Shown piece after piece: positions 1-6,852 of a stretch of DNA of 8,004 nucleotides. The translations under genes were made by a program, and so were the position numbers. The stretch spans positions 1 to 8,004 of the forward strand of contig JAGRBM010000330.1 of NCBI GenBank assembly GCA_020434085.1, written 5' to 3'. How positions within the stretch are numbered: position 1 is the stretch's first letter; every line of letters starts with the position of its first letter. Source of the stretch: Chrysiogenia bacterium (lineage in GTDB: Bacteria; JAGRBM01). The notes beneath the pieces are model-generated. The model saw only the letters and a list, made by a program, of their open reading frames with translations, was not told the origin of the DNA and did not search any database.

Positions 1-182
1 CCGCAATCAGATAGATGGTTGAAGAACGGATTGCTCTTGGCACCTGGCTCCCGCCTCGCTTGGTTCGGCCCACGCCGGGGACCATAGCACGGGGTGAGGC
101 GGCATCACCAATCGATTGCCAAGCCCCGGGCCGGGCGGGCAGAATTGTGAGTATGGGCGACCCGGCCAAAGGGGCCCCGGTC

Positions 183-187
183 AGGAG
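183..187 (+). promoter_or_regulatory. Ribosome binding site of the first gene
   Basis: AGGAG lies 8 bases before the ATG at 196. This fixes the start of the small protein and favours its frame over the overlapping open frame from position 15, which has no comparable signal. Confidence 0.7.
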
Positions 188-195
188 AAGCGGAC

Positions 196-600
196 ATGAT
201 CTACGACAAGCACTTTCGCGAGGGAAGCGTGCCCGAGCAGCTCGATCTGAGCGGCGAGTGGATTGTGCGCGGCCTGATCGGACGGCTTCCGCCGCTGCGC
301 GTGCTGCTTCAGAAGAAGGTCTTCCGCTCTCGCAGCGCGAGCGATATTCGCGGCCACAACCAGTTTCTGGGATTCCTCTCAGTCGCCCCGTTCTATGTCG
401 AGCGCGGCCCCAGCGAGATCGAGCCGGACCTGGAAGTCATCAAGATCATCTACGATGTGCCCGGCAACCCGGGCATTGTCCGGCGACTGACCGACGAGAT
501 CCGCCAGCTCGATGACGGCAACTACCTGGGCCGGGGCATTTACAACTTCCCCGGCGTGGGCGCGCGCAACACCTTCTGGTTCACCGTCGAGCGCCCCTGA
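196..600 (+). CDS. Small conserved-looking protein of unknown function
   Basis: A 134-residue soluble protein with no signal peptide or membrane segment that I can see. I do not recognise the family. It has an early G-E-W (residues 20-22), a basic PPLRVLLQKK stretch (32-41), a central VIKIIYDVPGNP segment (76-87) and a C-terminal GNYLGRG followed by FWFTVE. The last part, an R-x-L-D-D-G-x-Y-L-G turn leading to an aromatic strand, loosely resembles the closing strands of small lipid- or ligand-binding beta-barrels such as the GXWXG/DUF4334 group. That is a resemblance by eye only, not an assignment. The start is supported by AGGAG 8 bases upstream. It stands 159 bases before the MoeB-like gene on the same strand, so co-transcription is possible but unproven. 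Confidence 0.75.
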   Translation: MIYDKHFREGSVPEQLDLSGEWIVRGLIGRLPPLRVLLQKKVFRSRSASDIRGHNQFLGFLSVAPFYVERGPSEIEPDLEVIKIIYDVPGNPGIVRRLTDEIRQLDDGNYLGRGIYNFPGVGARNTFWFTVERP

Positions 601-635
601 ACCCTCCGGGGCCATCAAAGCATCCATATCTGCAC

Positions 636-670
636 AGACGCCCCAAACCCGGGCGCTCTGGGCAGCGTCT
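636..670 (+). terminator. Weak hairpin after the first gene
   Basis: AGACGC (636-641) can pair with GCGTCT (665-670), and an alternative inner stem GGCGCT/AGCGTC (652-657/664-669, one G-U) is also possible. Only a poor U-tract (TTGCTGCTC) follows. It may attenuate transcription between the first gene and the MoeB-like gene, or it may be incidental. Confidence 0.2.
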
Positions 671-759
671 TGCTGCTCAACCGGCGCTGGGTTAAGAGTG
701 GGCGCACTTCAAGCATGCCCCGAAACAAACCGGGCGCACGCCGGACAAAGGTTACGAGC

Positions 760-1920
760 ATGGCAACGGCCCAAGACGTACTTAGCGACATCAAGAAGAA
801 GATCACCGAGATCGACGCCGACGAGCTGAGCCGCCGCATGAAGGCGGGCGAGGAGTTCGCCCTCATTGACGTGCGTGAGCGCGAGGAGTTCGAGACCGGG
901 CAGATTCCCGGCGCGACTTTTATCCCGCGCGGCTTTCTTGAAATGCGCGTCGAGGACGCCGTCCCCGACAAGTCGGCCAAGGTCGTGCTCTATTGCGCCG
1001 GCGGCAACCGCAGCGCCTTTGCCGCGCGCGACCTCGAAGCAATCGGCTACACCGACGTGGAGAGTCTCATCGGCGGCATCAACGGCTGGAAGAACAAGGG
1101 TTATGCCATCGACGTGCCCAAGGTCCTCTCGCCCGACGATCGCCAGCGCTATTCGCGCCACCTGCTCATCCCCGAGGTGGGCGAGGAAGGCCAGCAGAAG
1201 CTGCTCGACGCCAAAGTTCTGCTCATCGGCGCCGGCGGCCTGGGCTCTCCCGCAGCGTTCTACCTGGCCGCTGCGGGCGTGGGCACGCTGGGCATCGTCG
1301 ACAACGACGTCGTGGACGTGACCAATCTCCAGCGCCAGATCCTCCACACCCAGGAGTGGGTCGGAAAGCCCAAGGTGGACTCGGCCTATGAGCGCCTGCA
1401 TGCGCTCAACCCGGACATCACCATCAACAAGTACGAGATGCACCTCAATAGTGAGAACGTCGTCGAGCTGTTCAAGCAGTACGACATGGTGCTCGATGGC
1501 TGCGACAACTTCTCGACGCGCTATCTTGTCAACGATGCGTGCGTGATGCTGAACATCCCGAACGTGCATGGCTCGATCTATCGCTTCGAGGGACAGGCCA
1601 CGCTCTTCCACCCGCACAACGGGCCCTGCTACCGCTGCCTGTATCCCGAGCCCACGCCCCCCGACATGGCGCCCTCGTGCGCCGAGGCCGGCGTGTTGGG
1701 TGTGCTGCCCGGCATGATGGGAATCATCCAGGCCACCGAAGCAGTGAAATTCATCCTGGGCCAGGGCAAGACCCTGAACGGCCGCCTGCTCAAGTACGAC
1801 GCCCTCGATATGGCGTTCAAGGAATACAAGCTCCGGCGCGATCCCGAGTGCCCGATCTGCGGCGAGAAGCCCACGATCACCAAGCTCGAAGACCTCGAGT
1901 GGAGCTGCCAGGTGGCCTGA
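760..1920 (+). CDS. moeB: Rhodanese-ThiF fusion, MoeB-type sulfur-carrier adenylyltransferase
   Basis: A 386-residue cytoplasmic enzyme predicted to adenylate the C-terminal glycine of a ubiquitin-like sulfur carrier (MoaD-like or ThiS-like), with a fused rhodanese domain likely supplying persulfide sulfur. The rhodanese domain is N-terminal (about 12-117), with the active-site loop CAGGNR at Cys79-Arg84. The ThiF/MoeB domain (about 127-370) has Arg133, the nucleotide loop GAGGLGS (157-163), Asp181, NLQRQ with Arg192, Lys205 and Asp249, matching the ATP-site residues of E. coli MoeB. Zinc cysteines are Cys290/Cys293 and Cys364/Cys367; the S-C-A-E-A-G segment carries Cys307. The start at 760 follows AAAGG with 8-base spacing and places the protein just before the rhodanese domain; upstream in-frame ATGs at 670 and 715 add only a basic, low-quality extension. 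No moaD, moaE, thiS or cysteine-pathway gene is adjacent, so the carrier is unknown. Confidence 0.93.
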   Translation: MATAQDVLSDIKKKITEIDADELSRRMKAGEEFALIDVREREEFETGQIPGATFIPRGFLEMRVEDAVPDKSAKVVLYCAGGNRSAFAARDLEAIGYTDVESLIGGINGWKNKGYAIDVPKVLSPDDRQRYSRHLLIPEVGEEGQQKLLDAKVLLIGAGGLGSPAAFYLAAAGVGTLGIVDNDVVDVTNLQRQILHTQEWVGKPKVDSAYERLHALNPDITINKYEMHLNSENVVELFKQYDMVLDGCDNFSTRYLVNDACVMLNIPNVHGSIYRFEGQATLFHPHNGPCYRCLYPEPTPPDMAPSCAEAGVLGVLPGMMGIIQATEAVKFILGQGKTLNGRLLKYDALDMAFKEYKLRRDPECPICGEKPTITKLEDLEWSCQVA

Positions 1921-1941
1921 GCTTTCGCGCGTTCAAAACAG

Positions 1942-1969
1942 AAAGCCCGGCCAGATGGCCGGGCTTTTT
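1942..1969. terminator. Two-way rho-independent terminator
   Basis: A perfect 11-bp stem (AAAGCCCGGCC at 1942-1952, loop AGAT, GGCCGGGCTTT at 1957-1967) is followed by more T residues on the plus strand. On the minus strand the stem also ends in TTT and is followed by CTGTTTTG. It sits between the stop codons of the convergent MoeB-like gene and CNNM/CBS gene, so it can stop both transcripts. Confidence 0.9.
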
Positions 1970-1989
1970 CTTTGCTGGTCACAAACAAA

Positions 1990-3324
1990 CTAGTTCGCAG
2001 CCGCTTTGTCGGAAATCTTCTGCTCCGAACCTTCGGGCAGGTAGAGCACGCGGCTCACGCGCAGGCCGTCGATGGCTTCGACGCGCAACGTGGCGCCCTC
2101 GATCTCGGCCTTGTCGCCGACCTTGGGACGGCGGCCGATGCGTCCGAAGACGTAGCCGCCGATGGAGGTGTAGTCCTCGTCGGGCAGGTTGAGGCCCAGG
2201 CGCTCGTTCACTTCCTCGATCGTGACCATTCCATCGATGGAGTAGCGGCCGCCCGAGCGTTCCTCAAAGGGAGTCTCGGGTTCGTCGAATTCATCGGAGA
2301 TCTCGCCCACGAGTTCTTCGAGCACGTCTTCCATCGTGACGAGGCCCGAGACGTCGCCGAACTCGGAAACCACGATGGCCATGTGCGCCTTGTCGCGCCG
2401 AAGGGCCGCCAGCAGGTCGGGCAGGCGCATCTCTTCGCGGACGAAGGTGGGCGGGCGCATCAGGTCGGTCACCCGGAAGGGTCCGTCGTCTGAATCGGCG
2501 AGGCGCTCGATCATATCCTTGACATGAATCGTTCCGATGATGTGGTCGTCGGTCTCGCGGTAGACGGGGTAGCGCGAGTACTCGCTGTCGGCCATGAGTT
2601 TGAGGAGTGCATCCATGGTCACGTCCTCGCGCACGGCTTCCATGTCGGTGCGCGGGCACATGATTTCCTCGGCTGTGCGGTCGGTGAACTCGAGCACCGA
2701 GTGGATGAGCTCTTCCTCGCTGGCCTCGAGCACGCCGTGGCGCTTCGAGGCTCCCACCAGGTGTTTGAGTTCCTCTTCGGACTGCACCATCCGGTGACCG
2801 GCCAGTACGGGGCTCTCCTGACCGAGCGAGCCGGCCAGCGCATCCACGCCGGCATTGAGCAGGGCCAGCAGCGGCGTGAGCGCCACGGCCATGAGGTGCA
2901 CCGGCCAGTAGAGCCAGAGCGAGACACGCTCGGGACTGGCCAGGGCCACGATCTTGGGGACCTGCTCGCCCAGTACGAAGTGCAGGGTGACCAGCACGGT
3001 GAGCGAGAGGGCGATGGCGATGGCGTAGCTGAAGCCGCCCGGGTAACCCATGAACGCACCGGCCAGGGCCTCGACGCTCACCCACCCCAGCATCACGGTC
3101 GCCAGGGAGATGCCCACCTGCGTGGTGGCACTGTACTTTTCTGCCTTGTCGAGAAGTTTGAGCAGACGGCGGGCGCGGCGGTTGCCGGCATCAATCATCT
3201 CCTGCACGCGAAAGCGCTGGAGACCTGAGAACCCAAGTTCCGCGGCCACGAACACGCCGTTGGCGAGCACGAGGCCGAGGATCGTAAAAAGGGTGGAGAT
3301 GAGCTGGTCGGGGTCGTCGTCCAT
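1990..3324 (-). CDS. CNNM/CBS/CorC_HlyC-domain membrane protein (hemolysin C / CorB family)
   Basis: A 444-residue inner-membrane protein of the family often called hemolysin-like, CorB or TlyC, whose members are linked to magnesium or other divalent metal transport. The N-terminal CNNM (DUF21) domain (about 5-185) has hydrophobic segments around 9-29, 67-92, 99-118 and 136-157, and includes the family motif LGEQVPK (118-124). A pair of CBS domains follows (about 218-340), which in this family bind nucleotides, and then a CorC_HlyC domain (about 355-432). The start at 3324 gives MDDDPDQ directly before the first membrane helix. The open frame reaches back to 3423, but that extension is Cys/Arg-rich and unlike family members. 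No strong Shine-Dalgarno precedes 3324, so the start is the likeliest choice rather than certain. The transported ion cannot be told from sequence. Confidence 0.92.
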   Translation of the reverse strand: MDDDPDQLISTLFTILGLVLANGVFVAAELGFSGLQRFRVQEMIDAGNRRARRLLKLLDKAEKYSATTQVGISLATVMLGWVSVEALAGAFMGYPGGFSYAIAIALSLTVLVTLHFVLGEQVPKIVALASPERVSLWLYWPVHLMAVALTPLLALLNAGVDALAGSLGQESPVLAGHRMVQSEEELKHLVGASKRHGVLEASEEELIHSVLEFTDRTAEEIMCPRTDMEAVREDVTMDALLKLMADSEYSRYPVYRETDDHIIGTIHVKDMIERLADSDDGPFRVTDLMRPPTFVREEMRLPDLLAALRRDKAHMAIVVSEFGDVSGLVTMEDVLEELVGEISDEFDEPETPFEERSGGRYSIDGMVTIEEVNERLGLNLPDEDYTSIGGYVFGRIGRRPKVGDKAEIEGATLRVEAIDGLRVSRVLYLPEGSEQKISDKAAAN

Positions 3325-3373
3325 CTGAGTCCGAGTAATTCTAGCGGAGCCTTGCCGCGCTGCGCAACACTCA

Positions 3374-3402
3374 TTTATCCCGGCGGAGCCAGGCAGGGAT
3401 AA
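3374..3402. promoter_or_regulatory. Inverted repeat between divergent CNNM gene and efp
   Basis: TTATCCC (3375-3381) and GGGATAA (3396-3402) form a perfect 7-bp inverted repeat with a 14-base gap, so the half-site centres are 21 bp apart, about two helical turns. The left arm overlaps a possible minus-strand -10 box (GATAAA, complement of 3374-3379) for the CNNM gene. This looks like an operator or a two-sided promoter element; the binding factor is unknown. Confidence 0.4.
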
Positions 3403-3445
3403 TTTGCCCGTCGGGTGGCGCAAGGGCGCTTCGGATGCCGCCTCC

Positions 3446-3475
3446 TTGACCTGCCGCCAGCGCGCTGGCTAGTTT
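3446..3475 (+). promoter_or_regulatory. Likely sigma70-type promoter of efp
   Basis: TTGACC (3446-3451, five of six consensus bases) is followed after 18 bases by TAGTTT (3470-3475, three of six). Transcription from here would give a short leader of about 30 bases ending in the GGGGAGA ribosome binding site. The -35 match is good and the -10 weak. Confidence 0.45.
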
Positions 3476-3496
3476 GCGCGGCGCCAGACACCTTCT

Positions 3497-3503
3497 GGGG
3501 AGA
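3497..3503 (+). promoter_or_regulatory. Ribosome binding site of efp
   Basis: GGGGAGA lies 7 bases before the ATG at 3511. It selects this start over the longer open frame that begins at 3415. Confidence 0.75.
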
Positions 3504-3510
3504 AACTCTC

Positions 3511-4077
3511 ATGCCTCCTGTGCGCGCAACCCAGCTCCGAGTGGGCAATACCATCGAACTCGACGGCAAACTCTGCACGATCATGAAGGTCGAACACCGC
3601 ACCCCCGGAAAGGGCAACGCAGTCATCCAGACCCGCCTGCGGGACATCGACTCGGGCAACAGCTTCGAGCAGCGTTTTCGCAGCACCGAGAATGTCGAGA
3701 AGGTCTCCCTCGACCATCGCAAGATGGAGTTTCTCTACGCCGATGGTACGAAGTACCACTTCATGGACAATGAGAGCTACGAGCAGATGGAGCTCGACGA
3801 AGACTGGCTCGGCGATGCGCCCAGCTACATGCTCCCCAACACCCAGGTGGAGATCGCGCTCTACAACGGACGCGCCATCGGCATCGAGCTGCCCACGTCC
3901 GTCGAACTGACCGTCGCGGAGACCGAGCCCGCCATCAAAGGCGCCACCGTGACCGCCTCGAAAAAGCCGGCGACCATGGAAACCGGGCTCGTTGTGCAGG
4001 TCCCCCAGTTCGTGGACAAGGGCACGGTCATCAAGGTCGACACCCGTGATGGAACCTACATGGACCGCGTGAGCTGA
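3511..4077 (+). CDS. efp: Translation elongation factor P
   Basis: A 188-residue protein, the normal length for bacterial EF-P. EF-P binds the ribosome between P and E sites and relieves stalling at consecutive prolines. The N-terminal KOW-like domain (about 1-64) has the loop PGKGNA (32-37), with Lys34 exactly at the position that is post-translationally modified in E. coli. Two OB-fold domains follow (about 65-128 and 129-188). The C-terminal end holds the EF-P signature region (153-188), ending in VDTRDGTYMDRVS. The start is supported by GGGGAGA upstream and by the exact Lys34 numbering. No modification genes (epmA, epmB) are in the window, so whether and how Lys34 is modified is unknown. 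The Pro-rich zinc-ribbon protein encoded downstream is the kind of product that needs EF-P. Confidence 0.98.
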   Translation: MPPVRATQLRVGNTIELDGKLCTIMKVEHRTPGKGNAVIQTRLRDIDSGNSFEQRFRSTENVEKVSLDHRKMEFLYADGTKYHFMDNESYEQMELDEDWLGDAPSYMLPNTQVEIALYNGRAIGIELPTSVELTVAETEPAIKGATVTASKKPATMETGLVVQVPQFVDKGTVIKVDTRDGTYMDRVS

Positions 4078-4103
4078 GTCGCGCTTTCCATTCAACAAGG
4101 CAC

Positions 4104-4134
4104 AAAAAAAGCCGGGCACAAAGCCCGGCTTTTT
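4104..4134. terminator. Two-way rho-independent terminator
   Basis: A perfect stem GCCGGGC (4111-4117), loop ACAAA, GCCCGGC (4123-4129), extended by five A-T pairs from the flanking A-tract (4106-4110) and T-tract (4130-4134). The A-tract serves as the U-tract for the opposite strand. It separates the convergent efp and phaR genes. Confidence 0.92.
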
Positions 4135-4154
4135 CATGAATTCAATCCGGCCGA

Positions 4155-4757
4155 TTACTCGTCGTCGCCCATCGCTTCGACCTTCTGCTCAAGCTCGCGG
4201 ATGCGACTACGCAGGCGCTCGATCTCGCTCTGGTACTCGGCCTCCGCCATGGGGGCGCCACCGCCCTCGCGACGGAAGATCTTGTCGACGTACTGGCGAA
4301 CCTTGTCATCGAGATTGTGCTGAAACTCTTCGAGGTTGTTCTGACGGGTCATGAAGAACTCGGTGAGCAGGTTGCGGTATTCGTCCGCGGTCAGCTCGCT
4401 GCGGTTCATCAGGCGCTTGATCTGCTTTTCAGTTTCATCGCGCAGGTGCGTGACGCGCTCGGCACCTTCGTTGATCGTGCTCTGGAGGAAGTCCTGACCG
4501 CTCTGGATGATCTTGCGCAGTGCCGAGAGGGGAAGGATCGACTTGTTCTTCTTCTCTTCCTCGAAAATGATCTGTGTGAGCGTAACGCTCGTAATGTCCT
4601 GGTTGGTCTTGTTGTCGATGATGGTGACGTCTTCACCGCCCTTGACCATGTTGGCGATCTCGTCGAGTGTCACGTAGCAGCTCTTCTGCGTGTCATAGAG
4701 CTTGCGGTTGGGATAGCGCTTGATGACGCGCGGCTCGGCGGTGGTCGATTCAGGCAT
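4155..4757 (-). CDS. phaR: PhaR-type polyhydroxyalkanoate synthesis regulator
   Basis: A 200-residue cytoplasmic regulator. The N-terminal PHB/PHA accumulation regulator DNA-binding domain (about 11-70) has the hallmark IKRYPNRKLYDT (12-23) and YVTLDEIANMV (28-38), then DITSVTLTQIIFEEE. A second helical accumulation-regulator region follows (about 74-115). The C-terminus (about 174-196) is a predicted coiled coil with heptad-like IERLRSRIRELEQKVEAM, suited to self-association. In known systems PhaR represses phasin and synthase-associated genes and is released when PHA granules form. Here no phaC, phaA, phaB or phasin gene is close, so its targets are elsewhere. The start is supported by AAGGAGAG 9 bases upstream. 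The gene is convergent with efp across a shared terminator. Confidence 0.93.
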   Translation of the reverse strand: MPESTTAEPRVIKRYPNRKLYDTQKSCYVTLDEIANMVKGGEDVTIIDNKTNQDITSVTLTQIIFEEEKKNKSILPLSALRKIIQSGQDFLQSTINEGAERVTHLRDETEKQIKRLMNRSELTADEYRNLLTEFFMTRQNNLEEFQHNLDDKVRQYVDKIFRREGGGAPMAEAEYQSEIERLRSRIRELEQKVEAMGDDE

Positions 4758-4766
4758 GTTGTCAGA

Positions 4767-4774
4767 CTCTCCTT
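4767..4774 (-). promoter_or_regulatory. Ribosome binding site of phaR
   Basis: On the minus strand AAGGAGAG stands 9 bases before the ATG at 4757, a strong Shine-Dalgarno that fixes the PhaR start. Confidence 0.8.
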
Positions 4775-4931
4775 AAGCACCCGGAAATCAGCGGGGTTCC
4801 CACCGCCTAACGCAACGCGCCGAGAGGGGGCACAACCGGATGCTCCTACCAAAGAGTCGAGTACCACAATCTGACGCAGGTGGTCAAGATCCCGACACCT
4901 ATTGGGGGGCGCCGAAGTGCCGGAAACAACT

Positions 4932-4959
4932 TTGGATTTCAGCAGATTTCCGCTATAAA
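4932..4959 (+). promoter_or_regulatory. Possible promoter of the zinc-ribbon gene
   Basis: TTGGAT (4932-4937) and TATAAA (4954-4959) are separated by 16 bases. The -10 matches five of six consensus bases and the -35 three of six, in a locally AT-rich patch. If used, the transcript would carry an untranslated leader of roughly 180 bases before the ATG at 5145. Confidence 0.35.
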
Positions 4960-5144
4960 GCCCCCGGAAGGCGACTTGCAGAGTATGCGGCATGACGGGC
5001 CGCGTACGAGCGGTTTCGGGTGGTACAGGCGCCCGGTGTTTCGGCTTTGCCAGTCGCCTACCGCACGGTGAGGGCGCTCGCTTCGTTGGCGGGAATGAAC
5101 TTCCACTTTCGGGGCCGCGTGCCAAAGGGTTCCTTGCGTACGAC

Positions 5145-6749
5145 ATGATCGTTCAGTGCCCAGAGTGCCGCACGAAATTCAAGCTTGCCGATGAGAAGGT
5201 GACACCCAAAGGGGTGAAGATCCGCTGCTCGAGCTGCAAGCATGTGTTCGTCGTGCACAAGGAAGGGGAGGTGCCGCCCGCTGCGCCTGCCGCGCCGGCT
5301 TCCACCCAGACCGGTTTCTCCGTCGATGACTTCGGCACCGGTGCCGACAGCAGCGACGTATTCAGCGACAGCGATTTCACCGATGGCCCGCTGGGGCAAA
5401 CGCGTCCGCCAGAGCCGGGCGCCGCGCGTCCGGATCGTCCCAAACGGCCCGGCCCCGGTGAGGCACCGCCCCCCAGGCCGCCGGTCAAACCCGCAACCCA
5501 GGACAATGTCTTCAATATCGACGACGTGGACTTTTCCGTCGGTCGAAAGATGGAAGTCGATCTGGGCGCCGATGCCCCGGCGCCATCAGCTCCTGCAGCG
5601 CCGCCCTCGGCGCCCACTGCACCGTTCGCGCATGAAAAGGGCGAGTTCGACAATCTCGACGAGCTCTTTGGCCCCAAGAAGGGCGGGGCCGCTGCTCCGC
5701 CACCGCCTCCCGCAGCGCCTGCGCCGCAGGCTCCCCCACCGCCGCCACCGGCGCCCGCACGCAGCGGGGACACCGATCCTTTCGGCGATGCGATGACGCT
5801 CGATACCTCGGCCAAGGCGGCTCCCAGCGCGCCGCCCGCCAGCTCCGGTGATCCCTTCGGCGACCTCTTCGATAGCGGGAACGCTCCCGCGTCCGCCCCC
5901 TCTGGCAACGACAGTTCGGCTGAGTCGATGCTGACCGAAGAGTCGGACATGGCATCGTCGGGCCTCGAAACGGAGGCCGAAGCCCCTTCGCCGGAGCCCG
6001 GCACCGGCACGGGCGAGGAATTCGATACACTGATCTCCGGCACCGACGACTTTTTCGGTGGCGGGGGCGGCGACGCGGGCGAGAGCTTCGACGAAGGCGA
6101 GGGCGCGCCACCGCACTCACGCAGCGAACCGGCGCTCCAGTGGGGCAATCAAAAGAAGATGCAGAACGTGGCGCCTCCATCTGCGCTGCCCAAGGTCATC
6201 GGAGCGGTGGTGTTGCTGCTGGTTCTCATCTGCGGCTGGCGCGCAAGCGTCGAATACATGCCGCAGCTCTATCTGGATTCGGGAATGGAATACGAGGAAG
6301 TCGTGGCGCTACGCGGGATCATCCCGTTCCCGGCCAATCCCGACTTTCCCCCGCCGCCGAAGTTCTGGGACCTGACTGTGAGCAAGAGCTTCACCATCGT
6401 CAACCAGTTCGGCAAGGAACTCTACGTGGTTGAGGGAGAAGTGAAGAACATCGGTACGCGAAGTCGCAGTTTCTTCCAGCTCGAGGGGCAGGCCCTCAGC
6501 GCGACCAACAAGGAAATCGGATTGCAGGAAACCGTTTTCGCCGGGAACATCCTGGACGTCGAGGCGCTCAAACGACTTCCCATTCCGCAGGTGCGCGCCA
6601 AGCTTCAGGTCAAAATCGGCGGCGGCGGAATCAACTTTGCCGTCAAACCCGGCGCCTCCGTGCCGTTCATGATGGTGTTCCCGGAACTGGCAGAAAAAGC
6701 GGCGAACGTGCACATCATTCAGGTTCAGGCCGACCTGGCTGAGCAATAA
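5145..6749 (+). CDS. MJ0042-type zinc-ribbon, single-TM protein with DUF3426-like C-terminal domain
   Basis: A 534-residue protein. The N-terminus (1-38) is a zinc ribbon of the MJ0042 type, with Cys5, Cys8, Cys28 and Cys31 and the typical IVQCPECRTKFKL and IRCSSCKHVF strands. Residues about 41-345 are a low-complexity, Pro/Ala-rich and acidic linker with repeated short motifs (see findings). One membrane segment lies at about 350-365 (VIGAVVLLLVLICGW), and the C-terminal domain (about 410-532) resembles DUF3426 (VEGEVKNIGTRSRSFFQLEG), predicted periplasmic. The zinc ribbon and linker should therefore face the cytoplasm. The start at 5145 is chosen because the zinc ribbon begins there. The frame is open back to 4992, and no strong Shine-Dalgarno precedes 5145 (only AAAGGG about 15 bases off). 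No function is known; the layout suggests a membrane-anchored scaffold or signalling adaptor. Confidence 0.88.
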   Translation: MIVQCPECRTKFKLADEKVTPKGVKIRCSSCKHVFVVHKEGEVPPAAPAAPASTQTGFSVDDFGTGADSSDVFSDSDFTDGPLGQTRPPEPGAARPDRPKRPGPGEAPPPRPPVKPATQDNVFNIDDVDFSVGRKMEVDLGADAPAPSAPAAPPSAPTAPFAHEKGEFDNLDELFGPKKGGAAAPPPPPAAPAPQAPPPPPPAPARSGDTDPFGDAMTLDTSAKAAPSAPPASSGDPFGDLFDSGNAPASAPSGNDSSAESMLTEESDMASSGLETEAEAPSPEPGTGTGEEFDTLISGTDDFFGGGGGDAGESFDEGEGAPPHSRSEPALQWGNQKKMQNVAPPSALPKVIGAVVLLLVLICGWRASVEYMPQLYLDSGMEYEEVVALRGIIPFPANPDFPPPPKFWDLTVSKSFTIVNQFGKELYVVEGEVKNIGTRSRSFFQLEGQALSATNKEIGLQETVFAGNILDVEALKRLPIPQVRAKLQVKIGGGGINFAVKPGASVPFMMVFPELAEKAANVHIIQVQADLAEQ

Positions 6750-6784
6750 GCAAGCGTCTTAATTTTTGAACAAAAGATCGATCC

Positions 6785-6808
6785 CAGCGTGAGCACGCCT
6801 CATCGCTG
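6785..6808. terminator. Possible weak terminator hairpin between convergent genes
   Basis: CAGCG-GAG pairs with CTC-CGCTG (6785-6793 with 6799-6808, short loop CACGC, one bulge). For the minus-strand tatA transcript it is followed after nine bases by a TTTT run; for the plus strand no T-run follows. It could end tatA, but it is much weaker than the other two terminators in the window. Confidence 0.3.
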
Positions 6809-6852
6809 CGCACCACCAGAATTCTCCGGTTAGCAGTATGTAAGAGGGGAGA

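Larger units (their letters stand above)
4758..5144. other. Divergent intergenic region between phaR and the zinc-ribbon gene
   Basis: These 387 bases hold no convincing gene. On the minus strand they carry the phaR ribosome binding site and a possible -35 for phaR (TTGACC, complement of 4882-4887) without a good -10. On the plus strand they carry a possible promoter near 4932-4959 and a small imperfect hairpin at 5052-5077 (CCTACCG-CAC-GGTGAGG core). The plus frame is open from 4992 to the zinc-ribbon gene, but its 51 extra codons look non-coding and lack a ribosome binding site. Confidence 0.6.

Noticed and set aside
34-52. TGGCAC near position 40 as a sigma54 promoter
   Set aside because: The required GC element at the right distance (TTGC-like, five bases on) is absent; CTCCCG is found instead.
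15-515. Open frame on the plus strand overlapping the first gene
   Set aside because: Arg/Pro/Ala-rich with no domain. The overlapping frame at 196 has a proper ribosome binding site and a more protein-like composition.
709-1617. Long open frame on the minus strand (302 codons) inside the MoeB-like gene
   Set aside because: It is antisense to a clearly homologous gene with intact catalytic motifs. Its protein is low-complexity and rich in His, Val, Ala and Asp, typical of a GC-rich shadow frame.
1942-4134. The two GC-rich terminators as copies of a dispersed repeat
   Set aside because: The stems differ (AAAGCCCGGCC versus AAAAAGCCGGGC), and both fit ordinary two-way terminators between convergent genes.
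4670-5146. Minus-strand open frame of 158 codons across the phaR upstream region
   Set aside because: It overlaps the start of phaR in another frame, lacks a ribosome binding site and reads as Arg/Pro/Ser-rich noise.
5153-6148. Long open frame on the minus strand (331 codons) opposite the zinc-ribbon gene
   Set aside because: Its Gly/Ala/Ser-rich sequence simply mirrors the Pro/Ala-rich linker on the other strand. It shows no domain and no ribosome binding site.
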